A stretch of 64,000 bases of DNA from Brevundimonas abyssalis TAR-001 (GTDB lineage Bacteria > Pseudomonadota > Alphaproteobacteria > Caulobacterales > Caulobacteraceae): contig NZ_BATC01000008.1 in the NCBI RefSeq assembly GCF_000466985.1, positions 1 through 64,000 of the forward strand, written 5' to 3'. Positions within the stretch are counted from its first letter, which is position 1. Every line of letters starts with the position of its first letter. Below are positions 18,341-27,736 of the stretch, piece by piece. Below the pieces are notes generated by a model. That model was not told the origin of the DNA, did no database searches, and saw only the letters and a program-made list of their open reading frames with translations. The position numbers and the translations under genes are program-made.

Positions 18341-18802
18341 TTACCGCCGCGCCAGAAGAGCCTTCATCTGGGCGATTTCTCGTTCCTGGGAGCTGACGAT
18401 CTCTTCGCACAGACTGAGCACTTCCGGATCCGTCAGCGACGCCTGCTGGCACATCAGGATGGCGCCGGAGTGGTGCGGGATCATCGAACGCAGGAATTCC
18501 GCATCGCCCACCGCCGCCTGGGTCCGCATCCCCCAGAAGCTGACCGCGAAGACCAAAGCGGCGGCGGCGCCGATCAGCAGATTGGTTCGTTTAGAGGGAT
18601 ACATTGACCTCATGAAGACCAGCATAAGAATCGCCATCGGCGAGACCATCATCAGGGTCATGTAGACGTTATTGAGGTTAAGGTAGAAATGATCGAGGGA
18701 CGCGATCATCGTATACATCACAAGGTACATGATGATGAAATCAAGGACGAGTTCGATCGCAAACGACCGATAGCTCCCCTTCATGGCTTTCATGTTTTCC
18801 AC
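18341..18802 (-). CDS. DUF305 membrane protein
   Basis: About 153 residues: three hydrophobic segments (LDFIIMYLVMYTMIASL, YMTLMMVSPMAILMLVFM, LLIGAAAALVFAVSFWG), then a DUF305-like helical domain with FLRSMIPHHSGAILMCQQASLTDPEVLSLCEEIVSSQEREIAQM. The MIPHHSGAI motif provides likely metal-binding His and Met residues. DUF305 proteins are ferritin-like bundles common in copper clusters. Confidence 0.8.
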   Translation of the reverse strand: MENMKAMKGSYRSFAIELVLDFIIMYLVMYTMIASLDHFYLNLNNVYMTLMMVSPMAILMLVFMRSMYPSKRTNLLIGAAAALVFAVSFWGMRTQAAVGDAEFLRSMIPHHSGAILMCQQASLTDPEVLSLCEEIVSSQEREIAQMKALLARR

Positions 18803-18853
18803 GGCTGCAACCCTTTTCTGATCAAAACCCGCCCCCGCATCAGCAACGCTGCG

Positions 18854-19524
18854 TCAGCCGGCATTCCCGGGATGGGCTTCCAACCACGCGCGTAACTCGC
18901 CGATGTCGGCCGTCTGCATCTCGATCGTCTTCTGCGCCATGCGCCGGATGCCGGCGTCCTGGCTCTCGCGCAGCACCACCTGGGACATGTCGAGAGCGCC
19001 CTGGTGGTGAGCGATCATCTTGCTGGCCCACATCTGGTCCGTGTTCGCTCCGGTCGCGGCCATCATGGCGTCTATCATTTTCGCTTCGGCCGGCGCGAAC
19101 GGCGGCTCACCGCCTCCGTCCGGCGCCGCCGCACCGTCTGCGGCCCCCACGTTCGTCTCAAGCCAACGCCGGAGCTCGGCGATGTCCCCGGTCTGCATGT
19201 CGATGGTCTTCTGCGCCATCCGGCGAATGTCGGCATCCCGGGTATCCCGCAGCACGATCTGGGACATGTCGAGGGCGCCTGATGATGGGGGATCATCTTG
19301 CGGGCCCATGACTCGCCGGCGTTGGCTCCTGTCGCCGCCCTCATGGCCTCGTGCATTTCGGTCTCGGCGGCGGAGAACGGCGTCTGCGCCATCGCCATGG
19401 GTTCCGAGGAGGCGTCCGCCTCCGGCGCCGACGGCGCCTCTGCCGCAGGACTGCAGGCTGCAAGAACGAGAGCTGAAGAGCCGGCTGCAAGGAGGGTCAA
19501 GCGCGTGATGGTTGGGTTGATCAT
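18854..19524 (-). CDS. Tandem DUF305 lipoprotein, frameshifted near 19280
   Basis: MINPTITRLTLLAAGSSALVLAAC carries a lipobox. Two DUF305 units follow: the first has SWARKMIPHHQ / GALDMSQIVLRDTRDADIRRMAQ, the second QMWASKMIAHHQGALDMSQVVLRESQDAGIRRMAQ. The first unit is broken between HHQ and GALDM; one G restores it (CAGGGC for CAGGC). The two repeats are very similar, suggesting internal duplication. It is probably a periplasmic copper-binding protein working with CopA and the nearby ATPase. Confidence 0.75.
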
Positions 19525-19796
19525 TGGAATCTCCGGCTTCGATGCGGTCGCCGGCGATTCGCGGGGCGGCCAAACAATGAGGGGCGTCCGGCATCCGCTG
19601 CGGCGGGGCGGACTTGACCTGCCCCGGCAACACGCCGGACATGGATGACAACCTAATCCGGGCCAGCCGCCACGGTTCCGCCTTGATTAAATATACCGGA
19701 GCGTCGCCAGATCAGGCGAAGGATCTTCCGCCGGGATGCGTATTGACCCAAGCGCCATTCATCATGTTCCCTGATCGCATCCCGACGCCGCCCCCT

Positions 19797-22151
19797 TCAA
19801 AGCCGGACCGCACGAAGCCGAAGCGCATTGGCGATGACGCTGACCGAGGATAAGGCCATCGCCAACGCCGCCAGGGCCGGTGACAGCAGAAGGCCGAAGA
19901 TCGGGTACAACAGCCCCGCCGCGACCGGGATGCCAAGGGCGTTGTAGCCGAAAGCGAAGACCAGATTCTGGCGGATGTTGCTCATCACCGCCTTCGACAG
20001 CTTCCTGGCTCGGACAATGCCCTGAAGGTCGCCGCCTAGCAGGGTGACGCCGGCGCTTTCGATCGCCACGTCCGAACCTGCGCCCATCGCCACACCGACA
20101 TCTGCGGCGGCCAGCGCTGGAGCGTCGTTGACCCCGTCCCCGGCCATGGCGACGATCCGGCCCTCGGCGCGCAGCCGCTCGACGACTGCCGCCTTGTCCT
20201 GCGGCAGGACCTCGGCCTGGACGTCGTCGATGCCTAGCTGGCGCGCCACCGCCTCTGCCGTGGTTCGGTTGTCGCCGGTCATCATCACCAGACGCAGGCC
20301 CGCCGCCTTCAGGTCGCGGATAGCCCCGGCGGTCGTCGCCTTGACTGGATCGGCGATGCCCAGGACGCCGGCCGCAGCTCCGTCCACGGCCACGAAGATG
20401 GCGGTGGCGCCGTCCTGGCGAAGCGCCTCAGCCTCGGCCTCAAGCGTTGCGACGTCGACGCCGATCTCCTTGAGGTAGCGGCCGTTACCGAGCACCACGC
20501 GGCGACCGTCGACCACCCCGGTGACGCCGCGCCCGACCGGGCTGTCGAACTCCGACGCCTCCGACAGCACCAGATTTCGGTCGGTCGCTGCGCGTACGAC
20601 CGCATCGGCCAGCGGATGTTCACTGCTGCGTTCCAAACTGGCGGAGAGCCTTAGAAGCTCAACCTCGTCGAAACCGGCGGCTGGGCGGATAGTCGTCACC
20701 GACGGGCGTCCCTCGGTCAGGGTGCCGGTCTTGTCGAGCACCAGGGTGTCCACCTTCTCAAAGCGCTCCAACGCCTCGGCGCTCTTGATCAGAACCCCCG
20801 CGTGGGCGCCGCGTCCTACCCCGACCATGATTGAGATGGGTGTGGCCAGACCCAGCGCACACGGACAGGCGATGATCAGGACCGACACCGCAGCGACCAG
20901 CGCGTATGACAGTCGCGGTTCGGGACCGACCAGGCCCCAGACGATTGCGGCGAGAACCGCGATAACGATCACCGCCGGCACGAACCAGCCCGAAACCTTG
21001 TCAGCCAGACGTTGGATAGGCGCTCGGCTTCGTTGCGCCTGGGCGACCATCTGGACGATCTGGGCCAACAGGGTGTCGGCGCCAACCTTATCCGCCCGCA
21101 TGACGAAGGAGCCGGTCTTGTTGAGCGACCCGGCAACGACCTTGTCGCCGACGGTCTTGGTCACCGGCATGGATTCGCCCGTGACCAGGGACTCGTCGAT
21201 GGTCACGCGACCGTCCAGGATTTCGCCGTCGACCGCCACCTTCTCGCCGGGACGGACGCGCAGCCGATCTCCCACGACGACCAAGTCGAGCGTGACGTCT
21301 TCGTCGCCGCCGTCGTCACGAACCCGCCGCGCGGTCTTGGGTGCCAGATCCAGCAGCGCCCGGATGGCGCCGGATGTCTGTTCGCGCGCACGCAGTTCCA
21401 AGATCTGGCCCACTAGAACCAGCACTGTGATGATGGCCGCAGCCTCGAAATAGACCGGCGCGCTTCCGTCCATCCGCCGGATAGCGTCCGGGAACAGACT
21501 TGGCGCCATCACCGCGACCACGCTGTAGATCCACGCCGCTCCGACGCCGATGGCGATCAGGGTGAACATATTGAGGCTGCGGTTGCGGATCGAAGCCCAA
21601 CCACGCTGGAAAAAGGGCCAGCCGGCCCACAGCACAACGGGCGTCGCCAGGGCGAACTGAATCCAGTTGGAGGTCTGGCCCGGAATCCGCATGGCCAGTC
21701 CCGTCAGATGGCCGCCCATTTCGAGCGCGAAGACCGGCAGGGTCAACACCGCGCCGACCCAGAGGCGGCGGGTGAAGTCGATCAGTTCGTGATTGACCGG
21801 CGCCTCGGCGGAGACTGTCTCCGGCTCCAGCGCCATGCCGCAGATCGGGCAGGAGCCAGGGCCTTCCTGGCGCACTTCCGGATGCATGGGACAGGTGTAG
21901 ATCGCGCCGGGGGTGACGGACGCCGGTCCCGGGGCCTCGCTGAGATACCGGTCCGGATCGGCGATGAATTTGGTCCGGCAGCCCGCCGAACAGAAGAAGT
22001 GATCTTGTCTCTCGTGGGCGGTTCGATGCGCCGTGGTCGCCGGATCGACGGTCATGCCGCAGACCGGATCGACCGTCTTTGAGTCCCTGTCCGCCGATTT
22101 GGTCGAGCAGCAGCTGTGACCGGCTGGCGGCGAATGGGAGGGCATGGACAT
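19797..22151 (-). CDS. copA2: Copper-transporting P1B-type ATPase
   Basis: 784 residues. An N-terminal YHS domain ([17 protein letters not shown]) and a heavy-metal zinc-ribbon-like segment ([22 protein letters not shown]) precede eight membrane helices. Motifs: GES in [11 protein letters not shown] in [20 protein letters not shown] with the phosphorylated Asp, a HP dipeptide in [10 protein letters not shown], and [16 protein letters not shown]. It exports Cu(I) from the cytoplasm. The gene diverges from csoR, with a shared palindromic operator in between. The symbol marks it as the second CopA-type protein here (ATPase, not oxidase). Confidence 0.93.
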   Translation of the reverse strand: MSMPSHSPPAGHSCCSTKSADRDSKTVDPVCGMTVDPATTAHRTAHERQDHFFCSAGCRTKFIADPDRYLSEAPGPASVTPGAIYTCPMHPEVRQEGPGSCPICGMALEPETVSAEAPVNHELIDFTRRLWVGAVLTLPVFALEMGGHLTGLAMRIPGQTSNWIQFALATPVVLWAGWPFFQRGWASIRNRSLNMFTLIAIGVGAAWIYSVVAVMAPSLFPDAIRRMDGSAPVYFEAAAIITVLVLVGQILELRAREQTSGAIRALLDLAPKTARRVRDDGGDEDVTLDLVVVGDRLRVRPGEKVAVDGEILDGRVTIDESLVTGESMPVTKTVGDKVVAGSLNKTGSFVMRADKVGADTLLAQIVQMVAQAQRSRAPIQRLADKVSGWFVPAVIVIAVLAAIVWGLVGPEPRLSYALVAAVSVLIIACPCALGLATPISIMVGVGRGAHAGVLIKSAEALERFEKVDTLVLDKTGTLTEGRPSVTTIRPAAGFDEVELLRLSASLERSSEHPLADAVVRAATDRNLVLSEASEFDSPVGRGVTGVVDGRRVVLGNGRYLKEIGVDVATLEAEAEALRQDGATAIFVAVDGAAAGVLGIADPVKATTAGAIRDLKAAGLRLVMMTGDNRTTAEAVARQLGIDDVQAEVLPQDKAAVVERLRAEGRIVAMAGDGVNDAPALAAADVGVAMGAGSDVAIESAGVTLLGGDLQGIVRARKLSKAVMSNIRQNLVFAFGYNALGIPVAAGLLYPIFGLLLSPALAALAMALSSVSVIANALRLRAVRL

Positions 22152-22181
22152 TGCGGGCTCCTTGGAAGGCCGCGCTTCAAA

Positions 22182-22200
22182 TATACCCTACGGGGGTATA
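22182..22200. promoter_or_regulatory. Probable CsoR operator
   Basis: TATACCCTACGGGGGTATA is an almost perfect palindrome in the short gap between the divergent ATPase and csoR genes. It matches the T-A-C-C-C...G-G-G-T-A pattern of known CsoR sites. Binding would repress both genes until Cu(I) is present. Confidence 0.82.
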
Positions 22201-22251
22201 TCGCAAGGCGCCGACCTGGGATACGGTCCAACCACTCGATCGAGGAATTGG

Positions 22252-22524
22252 ATGCAGACCGAAGCTAAGCCCAAGGTGTTAAACCGCTTGAACCGAATCG
22301 AAGGACAGGTGCGCGGCATCGGTCGGATGGTCGAAGAAGATCGGTACTGCGTCGAGGTCCTGACCCAGCTCCAGGCGGTGCGGGCCGCCCTCCTGCGCGT
22401 CGAGAACGAGGTCTTGAAGGACCACCTCGACCACTGCGTCATGGGGGCGATGACCGGCGACGATCTCGCCGACCGCAAAGCCAAAGCCACCGAACTGATC
22501 TACCTTCTCGCTCGCGCCCGCTAA
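22252..22524 (+). CDS. csoR: CsoR/RcnR-family copper-sensing repressor
   Basis: About 90 residues, all-helical. Start MQTEAKPKVLNRLNRIEGQVRGIGRM is chosen because GAGGAA precedes it; the frame is open further upstream across the operator. The Cu(I) ligands are RYCVEVL and the downstream DHLDHCVMGAM, giving the Cys-His-Cys set of copper-type members rather than the nickel-type His pattern. It is divergent from the copper ATPase gene, which it should repress. Confidence 0.9.
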   Translation: MQTEAKPKVLNRLNRIEGQVRGIGRMVEEDRYCVEVLTQLQAVRAALLRVENEVLKDHLDHCVMGAMTGDDLADRKAKATELIYLLARAR

Positions 22525-22666
22525 CGCGACAGGTCCCGTCGGAGCGGTTCGGCGACGTGCTGAGATATCCTCCGACGCCGGGGTCCGGTATGAGGGCTGT
22601 CTGCATCCGATGCGTAACCCAATTAGGCGGACGTTTTATCCCCGCCCGCCTTGGGGGCCATCGCTC

Positions 22667-23791
22667 ATGACGTCTGTACCGCCGACCCGCGACGGCTACC
22701 CCGCCGAACTGAGGGCCCTGACCAGTTTGCGGGCCTTCTTGGCGGTGGGGGTGGTGCTATTCCACTATCAGCTCCAGTGGGACCCAGCCTTGGGCTTCAG
22801 TCCGATTATTGAGCGAAGCCGCCTGGCGGTGGACGCTTTCTTCATGCTGTCGGGCTTCATCCTGACCCACGTCTACGGGCCGGCCTTCGCTGCCGGGACC
22901 TTCAATTACAGGCGCTTCATCGTGGCCCGGCTGGCGCGGCTCTACCCCCTGCATCTGACCGTACTGACAGGGGTGCTGATCATGGTGTTGGGCGCCATGG
23001 CGGCCGGGGTGCAGTTCGACGCCGACAGCTACCCTCCGCTCGCCTTCTTCCAGACCCTGTTCCTCGTCCAGTCCTGGTTCCCGACGGACGCCGTCATCAA
23101 CTGGAGCGGACCCAGTTGGTCGCTTTCGGCGGAATGGTTTGCCTATCTGCTGTTCCCCGCCTTTGCATGGCTGGCCCTGCGGTTCCGAGCGCGCCCCTGG
23201 GCGTTGCTCGGGATCGGAGCGGTGGCTTTCATTGCGATCGACGCCCTGTATGTCCAGGCGTTCGGCAAGGTCCTGCCCCGGGCCGAGGATTCGCTCGGCA
23301 TCCTGCGGATCGTCCCGGAATTCTTGATCGGCATGGCGCTTTATGCGCTGGGCCATCGCTGGCGCTGGAGCCGGCCCGTCGCCGCCGCCGCCGCCCTGTT
23401 CACCACAGTGCTCCTGCTCGGTGCGATGCAGCTGTCGCTGGACGACCGCATCATCGTCGCCCTCGCGGCCCCCGTGATCCTGACATGGTCGCTGCTCGCC
23501 CGCGCGGACTGCGAAGGCCCCCTTGCCGCCCCGGCCCTAGTCTTCGCCGGCGAGGCGTCCTTCGCCCTCTATCTCGTGCATATGCCCGTCATCGTCGCAT
23601 TCAAGGGTGTCGTTGCCGAACTCCGAGGCATCGACAGCGCTTTCCGGATCACACCGGTCGAACTGACGGGGTTGTTTGTCGCCACGGCGCTGATCGCAGC
23701 CGCCTTGCATTTGCTCGTAGAGAAACCCGGTCGAACTTGGATACGACGCAGGTTCGAGAGCCATAGGTCTGAAGGAGTTGCGCCCGACTAA
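22667..23791 (+). CDS. Acyltransferase 3 family membrane protein
   Basis: About 374 residues with ten or so membrane helices. The N-terminal signature LRALTSLRAFLAVGVVLFHYQ contains the active-site-type His, and SRLAVDAFFMLSGFILTHVY follows, both diagnostic of acyltransferase 3 (OatA/WecH-like) enzymes that acylate cell-surface sugars. The C-terminal helix is followed by RTWIRRRFE. It lies at the edge of the copper block and has no obvious link to metal resistance. Confidence 0.8.
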   Translation: MTSVPPTRDGYPAELRALTSLRAFLAVGVVLFHYQLQWDPALGFSPIIERSRLAVDAFFMLSGFILTHVYGPAFAAGTFNYRRFIVARLARLYPLHLTVLTGVLIMVLGAMAAGVQFDADSYPPLAFFQTLFLVQSWFPTDAVINWSGPSWSLSAEWFAYLLFPAFAWLALRFRARPWALLGIGAVAFIAIDALYVQAFGKVLPRAEDSLGILRIVPEFLIGMALYALGHRWRWSRPVAAAAALFTTVLLLGAMQLSLDDRIIVALAAPVILTWSLLARADCEGPLAAPALVFAGEASFALYLVHMPVIVAFKGVVAELRGIDSAFRITPVELTGLFVATALIAAALHLLVEKPGRTWIRRRFESHRSEGVAPD

Positions 23792-23881
23792 TCAGCATCT
23801 ATCCTGCTGCTGGTTCTTTCAGCCCAAATGATGGTGTCGGCCCGACCGCCTTGTCGGAGCCGTCGGCGACTCCTGATCTAA

Positions 23882-23956
23882 TAGCTCAGACGCTGACGCG
23901 CAGACCTGCGGCCTCTTAAGCCGCAGGTCCGTGGTTCAAGTCCACGAATGCCCCCA
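23882..23956 (+). other. Degenerate tRNA-like fragment, anticodon CTT
   Basis: TAGCTCAG at 23882 looks like a D-arm. A perfect anticodon arm GCGGC-CTCTTAA-GCCGC at 23908-23924 and a perfect T-arm CGTGG-TTCAAGT-CCACG at 23930-23946 follow. The 5' acceptor strand does not pair with AATGCCC and the D-loop is too long, so it is not a working tRNA. The loop equals that of tRNA-Lys(CTT). It may be a relic of an older attachment event. Confidence 0.5.
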
Positions 23957-24140
23957 CTTGTCACCACTCCTCGCAGGGACTTTGTCATCAAGCTTATTCG
24001 GCCCGCAACGTCAGGCAGCTAGGCTAGGATAGCTACGGACACGCCGCCTTTCTGTAGGTCAAGGCCGCCAATTCATCAGCAGAAAGACGAACTCCTTGAA
24101 TTCGGCCCGACAGAATTGGCCGCAAGCAATCTAGCGGCAC

Positions 24141-25232
24141 TCATATCCGCAAAAATACCTGATGCTGTCGCAGCCAAGCTACTATAAACCAAGTGACGCC
24201 TAGCACGACAGCGAGTGAAAATAACGACGCTAGGGTCGCCCCTCCTACTAACCCGTCGAAAGCCCGGCCTACATATAAGCGTCCAGCGGAAAGCGCCGTC
24301 AAAATCAGCGCATGCAGAACGTAAGCCGCGATCGCATTGAGCCCGAACGACCGGAAGAATTCGGTGCCGATGGGCCGTCGGCCAAGGACGTCGACTAACC
24401 AGTATGCAGATGCCAGTATCAAAAGAGTGAGGCCAGCACTGACCATCGCATAGCTGCTAGTCCAGAGGTTCTTTACGATCGGGAGCGCCCCTGACCAGAC
24501 AACGCCCACCGCCAAAAACAGAGCACCGCTAATCGCTAAGCGAAAGGATATACCAGCGGACGGAGTGCGCTTGCACAACCATAGACCCGCCATCACACCG
24601 ATCATACACAGGGCCACCGCAGGAAACGTACTGAGAACCCCTTCCGGATCGTAACCCGAAGGGCCCGGTACGTAGATGTGGCCGCTGAGCGTCACGCGAT
24701 CAAACCACGAGACGAAGTTTGCGCCCGGCACCGTTATATCTCTAGGGACACCGGAGGGTAGCGGCGCGAGGAGAGCCGCCCAGTACCCGACAAGAAGAGT
24801 TGCAATCATGACTATCTGGAAACGGCTGGAACTATGGCGAATGAGAAGGGCGGTCGCCAAATAAACAAGGGCGAGCCGTTGTAAAACGCCGAGTATACGG
24901 AATGTGTCTGGGTCCGGATCCCTCAACCAATAGAGATTGGAAAGCACAAGGCCTACGGCAAAGAGGCGGCTTGATCGGACCAGGACTCGTCGAAACGGTT
25001 GCTTTACAGAGGCGTCATAATTGAGCCCCAGCGAGACCCCCATCAGTACAACGAACGCTGGGAATACGAGATCAGCAGGGGTTAAACCCGTCCATTCTGC
25101 ATGGAGAAGGGGCCAAGGCACGACGCTGACATGATGGTTTGCGACCGTAGCCGCCCAATTCACGATAATCATGCCTACGACGGCGAAACCGCGCATCACA
25201 TCGAGCGAAGCAAGACGCTGCGCACCAACCAT
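24141..25232 (-). CDS. HGSNAT/YeiB-like acyltransferase membrane protein
   Basis: About 363 residues from MVGAQRLASLDVMRGFAVVGMI; LASLDVMRGFA is the family signature, and the following DLVFPAFVVLMGVSLGL matches heparan-alpha-glucosaminide acetyltransferase-like proteins. Roughly ten membrane helices. An upstream ATG at 25286 is possible. The gene uses more A/T-ending codons (Ata, Act, Cta) than its neighbours and looks lower in GC, suggesting a separate origin. The donor and acceptor are unknown. Confidence 0.72.
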   Translation of the reverse strand: MVGAQRLASLDVMRGFAVVGMIIVNWAATVANHHVSVVPWPLLHAEWTGLTPADLVFPAFVVLMGVSLGLNYDASVKQPFRRVLVRSSRLFAVGLVLSNLYWLRDPDPDTFRILGVLQRLALVYLATALLIRHSSSRFQIVMIATLLVGYWAALLAPLPSGVPRDITVPGANFVSWFDRVTLSGHIYVPGPSGYDPEGVLSTFPAVALCMIGVMAGLWLCKRTPSAGISFRLAISGALFLAVGVVWSGALPIVKNLWTSSYAMVSAGLTLLILASAYWLVDVLGRRPIGTEFFRSFGLNAIAAYVLHALILTALSAGRLYVGRAFDGLVGGATLASLFSLAVVLGVTWFIVAWLRQHQVFLRI

Positions 25233-25378
25233 CGACAGTCCTCCGCTTCCTAAATTGATTACGTGGCGAGCGACTAGTTCCCTCACTCCGCTCGTTCGAC
25301 TTCCTCGACGAATTAATTATTTCGCGCTCTATCTGAAAGGAAGGCGGCGCTCCGTGGGGGAGCTGAGTAGAAATCGCC

Positions 25379-25638
25379 ATGAGACTGACCCAGAGCCGGA
25401 TTCCGACTCAGGTCTATTCAGCGCCGGACGATCCGATGTTGCTGGCCCTTGTATTGGAGCTGACGGACCCCAAGGGGGTCTAGCGCGGCTCGTCGCAGCG
25501 GTTAATCGAACGGCCCAGGAAGAACCGCTCGGCGTGGACCTGTCGGTCACGCTCAACCCGAAGACGATTAAGCACGGCGGCAGGCATGTCGCGCTTCGCT
25601 GTTCCTTACTGATTTTTCCGCCTCAAAAGCGCTCGTGA
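25379..25638 (+). CDS. Possible small unknown protein, frameshifted near 25480
   Basis: From the ATG the frame reads MRLTQSRIPTQVYSAPDDPM... to a TAG at the run GGGGG. Adding one G to that run continues GLARLVAAVNRTAQEEPLGVD... to TGA at 25638, about 86 residues with plausible amphipathic strands. No family is recognised, and there is no strong ribosome-binding site. It fills most of the gap between the acyltransferase and the relaxase genes. Confidence 0.3.
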
Positions 25639-25711
25639 TTCTGCAATGAAAATGACGACAAACGGCTCACCGAAACACAGGCTTCGTCCTGACGCTTTCG
25701 GCTGCCGCCAA

Positions 25712-26752
25712 TCAGCGGCGACGGCGCGCCGATCGGTCGGGTGGCGGCGCCGCCGGAGGATGGGTGAAATCCTTCCCAAGCCACGCCTGATCGAGTTGAC
25801 GCTCGATCTGTTGTCCTCGAGTTAGGACGGGCGGCATGTCGGGCACGAACTGCTCGATCCTGCGGCCCATCGCCTGGTCTTCCACCTGACCGGACCGGGC
25901 GAGCCTCAGCGCCTCCGCGACGAACGCTCGCCTTATGGTCAGCTGCCGGTCCCGGATCGGTCCGAGCCAGCCGGCGTCACGACCGTCCGGTCTGGCGGCG
26001 TCGCGATAGGCGCTGGCCAGCACCGCAGGGATCTCACCCGTCCCCGCGACGAACCGTTCCCGCAGCTTGCGTACGGGGATGCGCTCAGCCTTCTTGACTA
26101 CGCCTCGCGCGCGACGCGGGGTCGCCTCGGCTTCGACGCCCCTCGCCCGCATCGCGGCTGCGAACCTGTCCCGCCAAACCTGCAGATCGGCCTTGCGCGG
26201 GTTCAGCCGTTCTCCATCCCGCCCGAGCGCCCGCACAGTCATATGCACATGAGGGTGACGGTCGTCTGTGTGGAGCGCGAACACATAGGGATGGCGGTCG
26301 CCGAAGGTTTGGTCGGCGAAGGCGCGCGCGGCGTCGTGGACCCGAAACGAGTCGGTCCCCGCCGGCATACTGAGCACGATCGACAGCGACACCGGCGAAT
26401 TCCGTCGATGCCTTGGGTCGACCGAAAGTTCGGCCGTCCAGTCTTCCGCCAGTGACTTAACCGCAGATCGACCCTCCAGCCGCTCGCCGTCCGGCCCCTC
26501 CAGAACGAGCTTGCCGTTGCGCGAGATGTAGTCGAGGTGGCGCAGAAGATGGCCTCCATCGCGCGTCCGACCCGTGATCTTGACCATCACCTCCGGCGCC
26601 CGGCGCACGACCCGCGCCAGTTGCGCGCGCGTTCCCGACCCTGCCGCGGCGGTTGGTCCGCGAAGCACGGTCGGAGTGATCCGCGCGCGTCGAATGTCGA
26701 TGGGCGGCCGAAGGACCTCCTCGAAGCCGAAGGGTGTCCGGAAGTCGGTCAT
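25712..26752 (-). CDS. MOBP-type relaxase
   Basis: 346 residues. Motif I has the candidate catalytic Tyr in LLRHLDYISRNGK near residue 75; motif III is HTDDRHPHVHMTVRAL, the three-His metal site. A basic C-terminal half follows. Relaxases of this type nick one strand at oriT and stay attached to it by the Tyr. It overlaps mobC by 4 bases. It is shorter than TraI-type helicase relaxases, consistent with a mobilisation protein. A candidate nic site lies just upstream of mobC. Confidence 0.85.
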   Translation of the reverse strand: MTDFRTPFGFEEVLRPPIDIRRARITPTVLRGPTAAAGSGTRAQLARVVRRAPEVMVKITGRTRDGGHLLRHLDYISRNGKLVLEGPDGERLEGRSAVKSLAEDWTAELSVDPRHRRNSPVSLSIVLSMPAGTDSFRVHDAARAFADQTFGDRHPYVFALHTDDRHPHVHMTVRALGRDGERLNPRKADLQVWRDRFAAAMRARGVEAEATPRRARGVVKKAERIPVRKLRERFVAGTGEIPAVLASAYRDAARPDGRDAGWLGPIRDRQLTIRRAFVAEALRLARSGQVEDQAMGRRIEQFVPDMPPVLTRGQQIERQLDQAWLGKDFTHPPAAPPPDRSARRRR

Positions 26753-27270
26753 AGCTCCGCGGACCAGTAGGCCAAGTTCCCGTTGAAGGCATCATGCAGA
26801 CCCGCGATGTGCGCCCGGACTTCGTCGCTGAAGGCCGCCAGCTGGGCCGTCTCCAGGTCGAGCACCGTCCCTTCCATCACCGCCGTGTTCAGGGCGCGGG
26901 CGATTTGGTTGACGTTGACGCCGATCCGCCGGAGTTCGCGCTGGACCTCGATGAACGCCAGGGCCTCCGGCCGGGTGAACTGGGGCCGGTTGTGAAGGCG
27001 TCCGCGGATCAGGGCGACAGACCATTGGGTGCGGGACAGGCCCGCGCTCGCCGCCTCGGTCTCGAGCAGGGCCACATCCAGCTCGCCGAGGCGGAGGGTC
27101 AGCTTGCTCGACTTGCCGCCCGTCGGAGGGTTCTCGGGCACGGGAAGATGTGCCTGCGCGACGCCCTCCATGAGGCTGCGCAGGAAGCGCGACCGGCCCC
27201 CGTGACCGGCTGCGGCGGCGTCGAAACGACGGGCCAGATCGGGCGAGAGGCGAAGGGTGAGGCGGTCCAT
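26749..27270 (-). CDS. mobC: MobC-like relaxosome accessory protein
   Basis: 173 residues. The N-terminal MDRLTLRLSPDLARRFDAAAAG and a second LTLRLGELDVALLETEAASAGLSRTQW unit look like ribbon-helix-helix segments. The C-terminal half has ELRRIGVNVNQIARALNTAV, the conserved MobC block. Such proteins bind oriT and help the relaxase open the strands. The stop overlaps the relaxase start (ATGA), so translation is coupled. Confidence 0.85.
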   Translation of the reverse strand: MDRLTLRLSPDLARRFDAAAAGHGGRSRFLRSLMEGVAQAHLPVPENPPTGGKSSKLTLRLGELDVALLETEAASAGLSRTQWSVALIRGRLHNRPQFTRPEALAFIEVQRELRRIGVNVNQIARALNTAVMEGTVLDLETAQLAAFSDEVRAHIAGLHDAFNGNLAYWSAEL

Positions 27271-27306
27271 CGGTCGAGGGCTTTGTCAGACATTGCCGGC
27301 GCAAAG

Positions 27307-27356
27307 CCTATCCTGCCCTAGACAGTCACCTCCCTCGCCCCGTAGGCCTGCGGGGC
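27307..27356 (+). other. Candidate oriT with IncP-like nic site
   Basis: CCTATCCTGCCC at 27307-27318 contains ATCCTGC, the core of IncP/MOBP nic sites; nicking would fall after the G at 27315. About 20 bases further is a near-palindrome, GCCCCG (27337-27342) and CGGGGC (27351-27356) around an inner AGGCCT. The location, some 40 bases from the mobC start, is where relaxase operons usually carry oriT. Function is inferred. Confidence 0.55.
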
Positions 27357-27435
27357 TGCCCCGTCCTCCCCTCGGCGTCCGCTTCGCGACCGCTCGCCCA
27401 CCGCCCTGAAGGGCGCCCCAGCCGGACGACGGGCG

Positions 27436-27675
27436 ATGGATGGACCCCGCCATGCTTTCATCCAGATCGTGCTCTCAGCGTTCCAGGCACTTGTGCGGCG
27501 GCGGTTGGAGAACACACCCCTCAGGTTCGACTGCGTGTATTTTCTGTCGCCCCACGACGCCGCGGACGCGACCATCTTCACCGTCTATCCCGGTCAACCA
27601 CACAGCTTCTTCACGGAGATGTCGGATGAACGGCTGGCGGTGATACGCCTTCTGCGGGTAGATTCAGCGACGTGA
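27436..27675 (+). CDS. Possible small unknown protein
   Basis: 79 residues, ending ...LRFDCVYFLSPHDAADATIFTVYPG and SFFTEMSDERLAVIRLL. The mid part looks protein-like, but no family is recognised and a weaker frame exists on the other strand. It lies in the otherwise noncoding stretch between mobC and ardC. Treat as tentative. Confidence 0.3.
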   Translation: MDGPRHAFIQIVLSAFQALVRRRLENTPLRFDCVYFLSPHDAADATIFTVYPGQPHSFFTEMSDERLAVIRLLRVDSAT

Positions 27676-27736
27676 CGAACGATCCAACCTCGTAGATCGA
27701 CGCCGCCGCCACGCGGCGTCGATACGATTGACGGTC

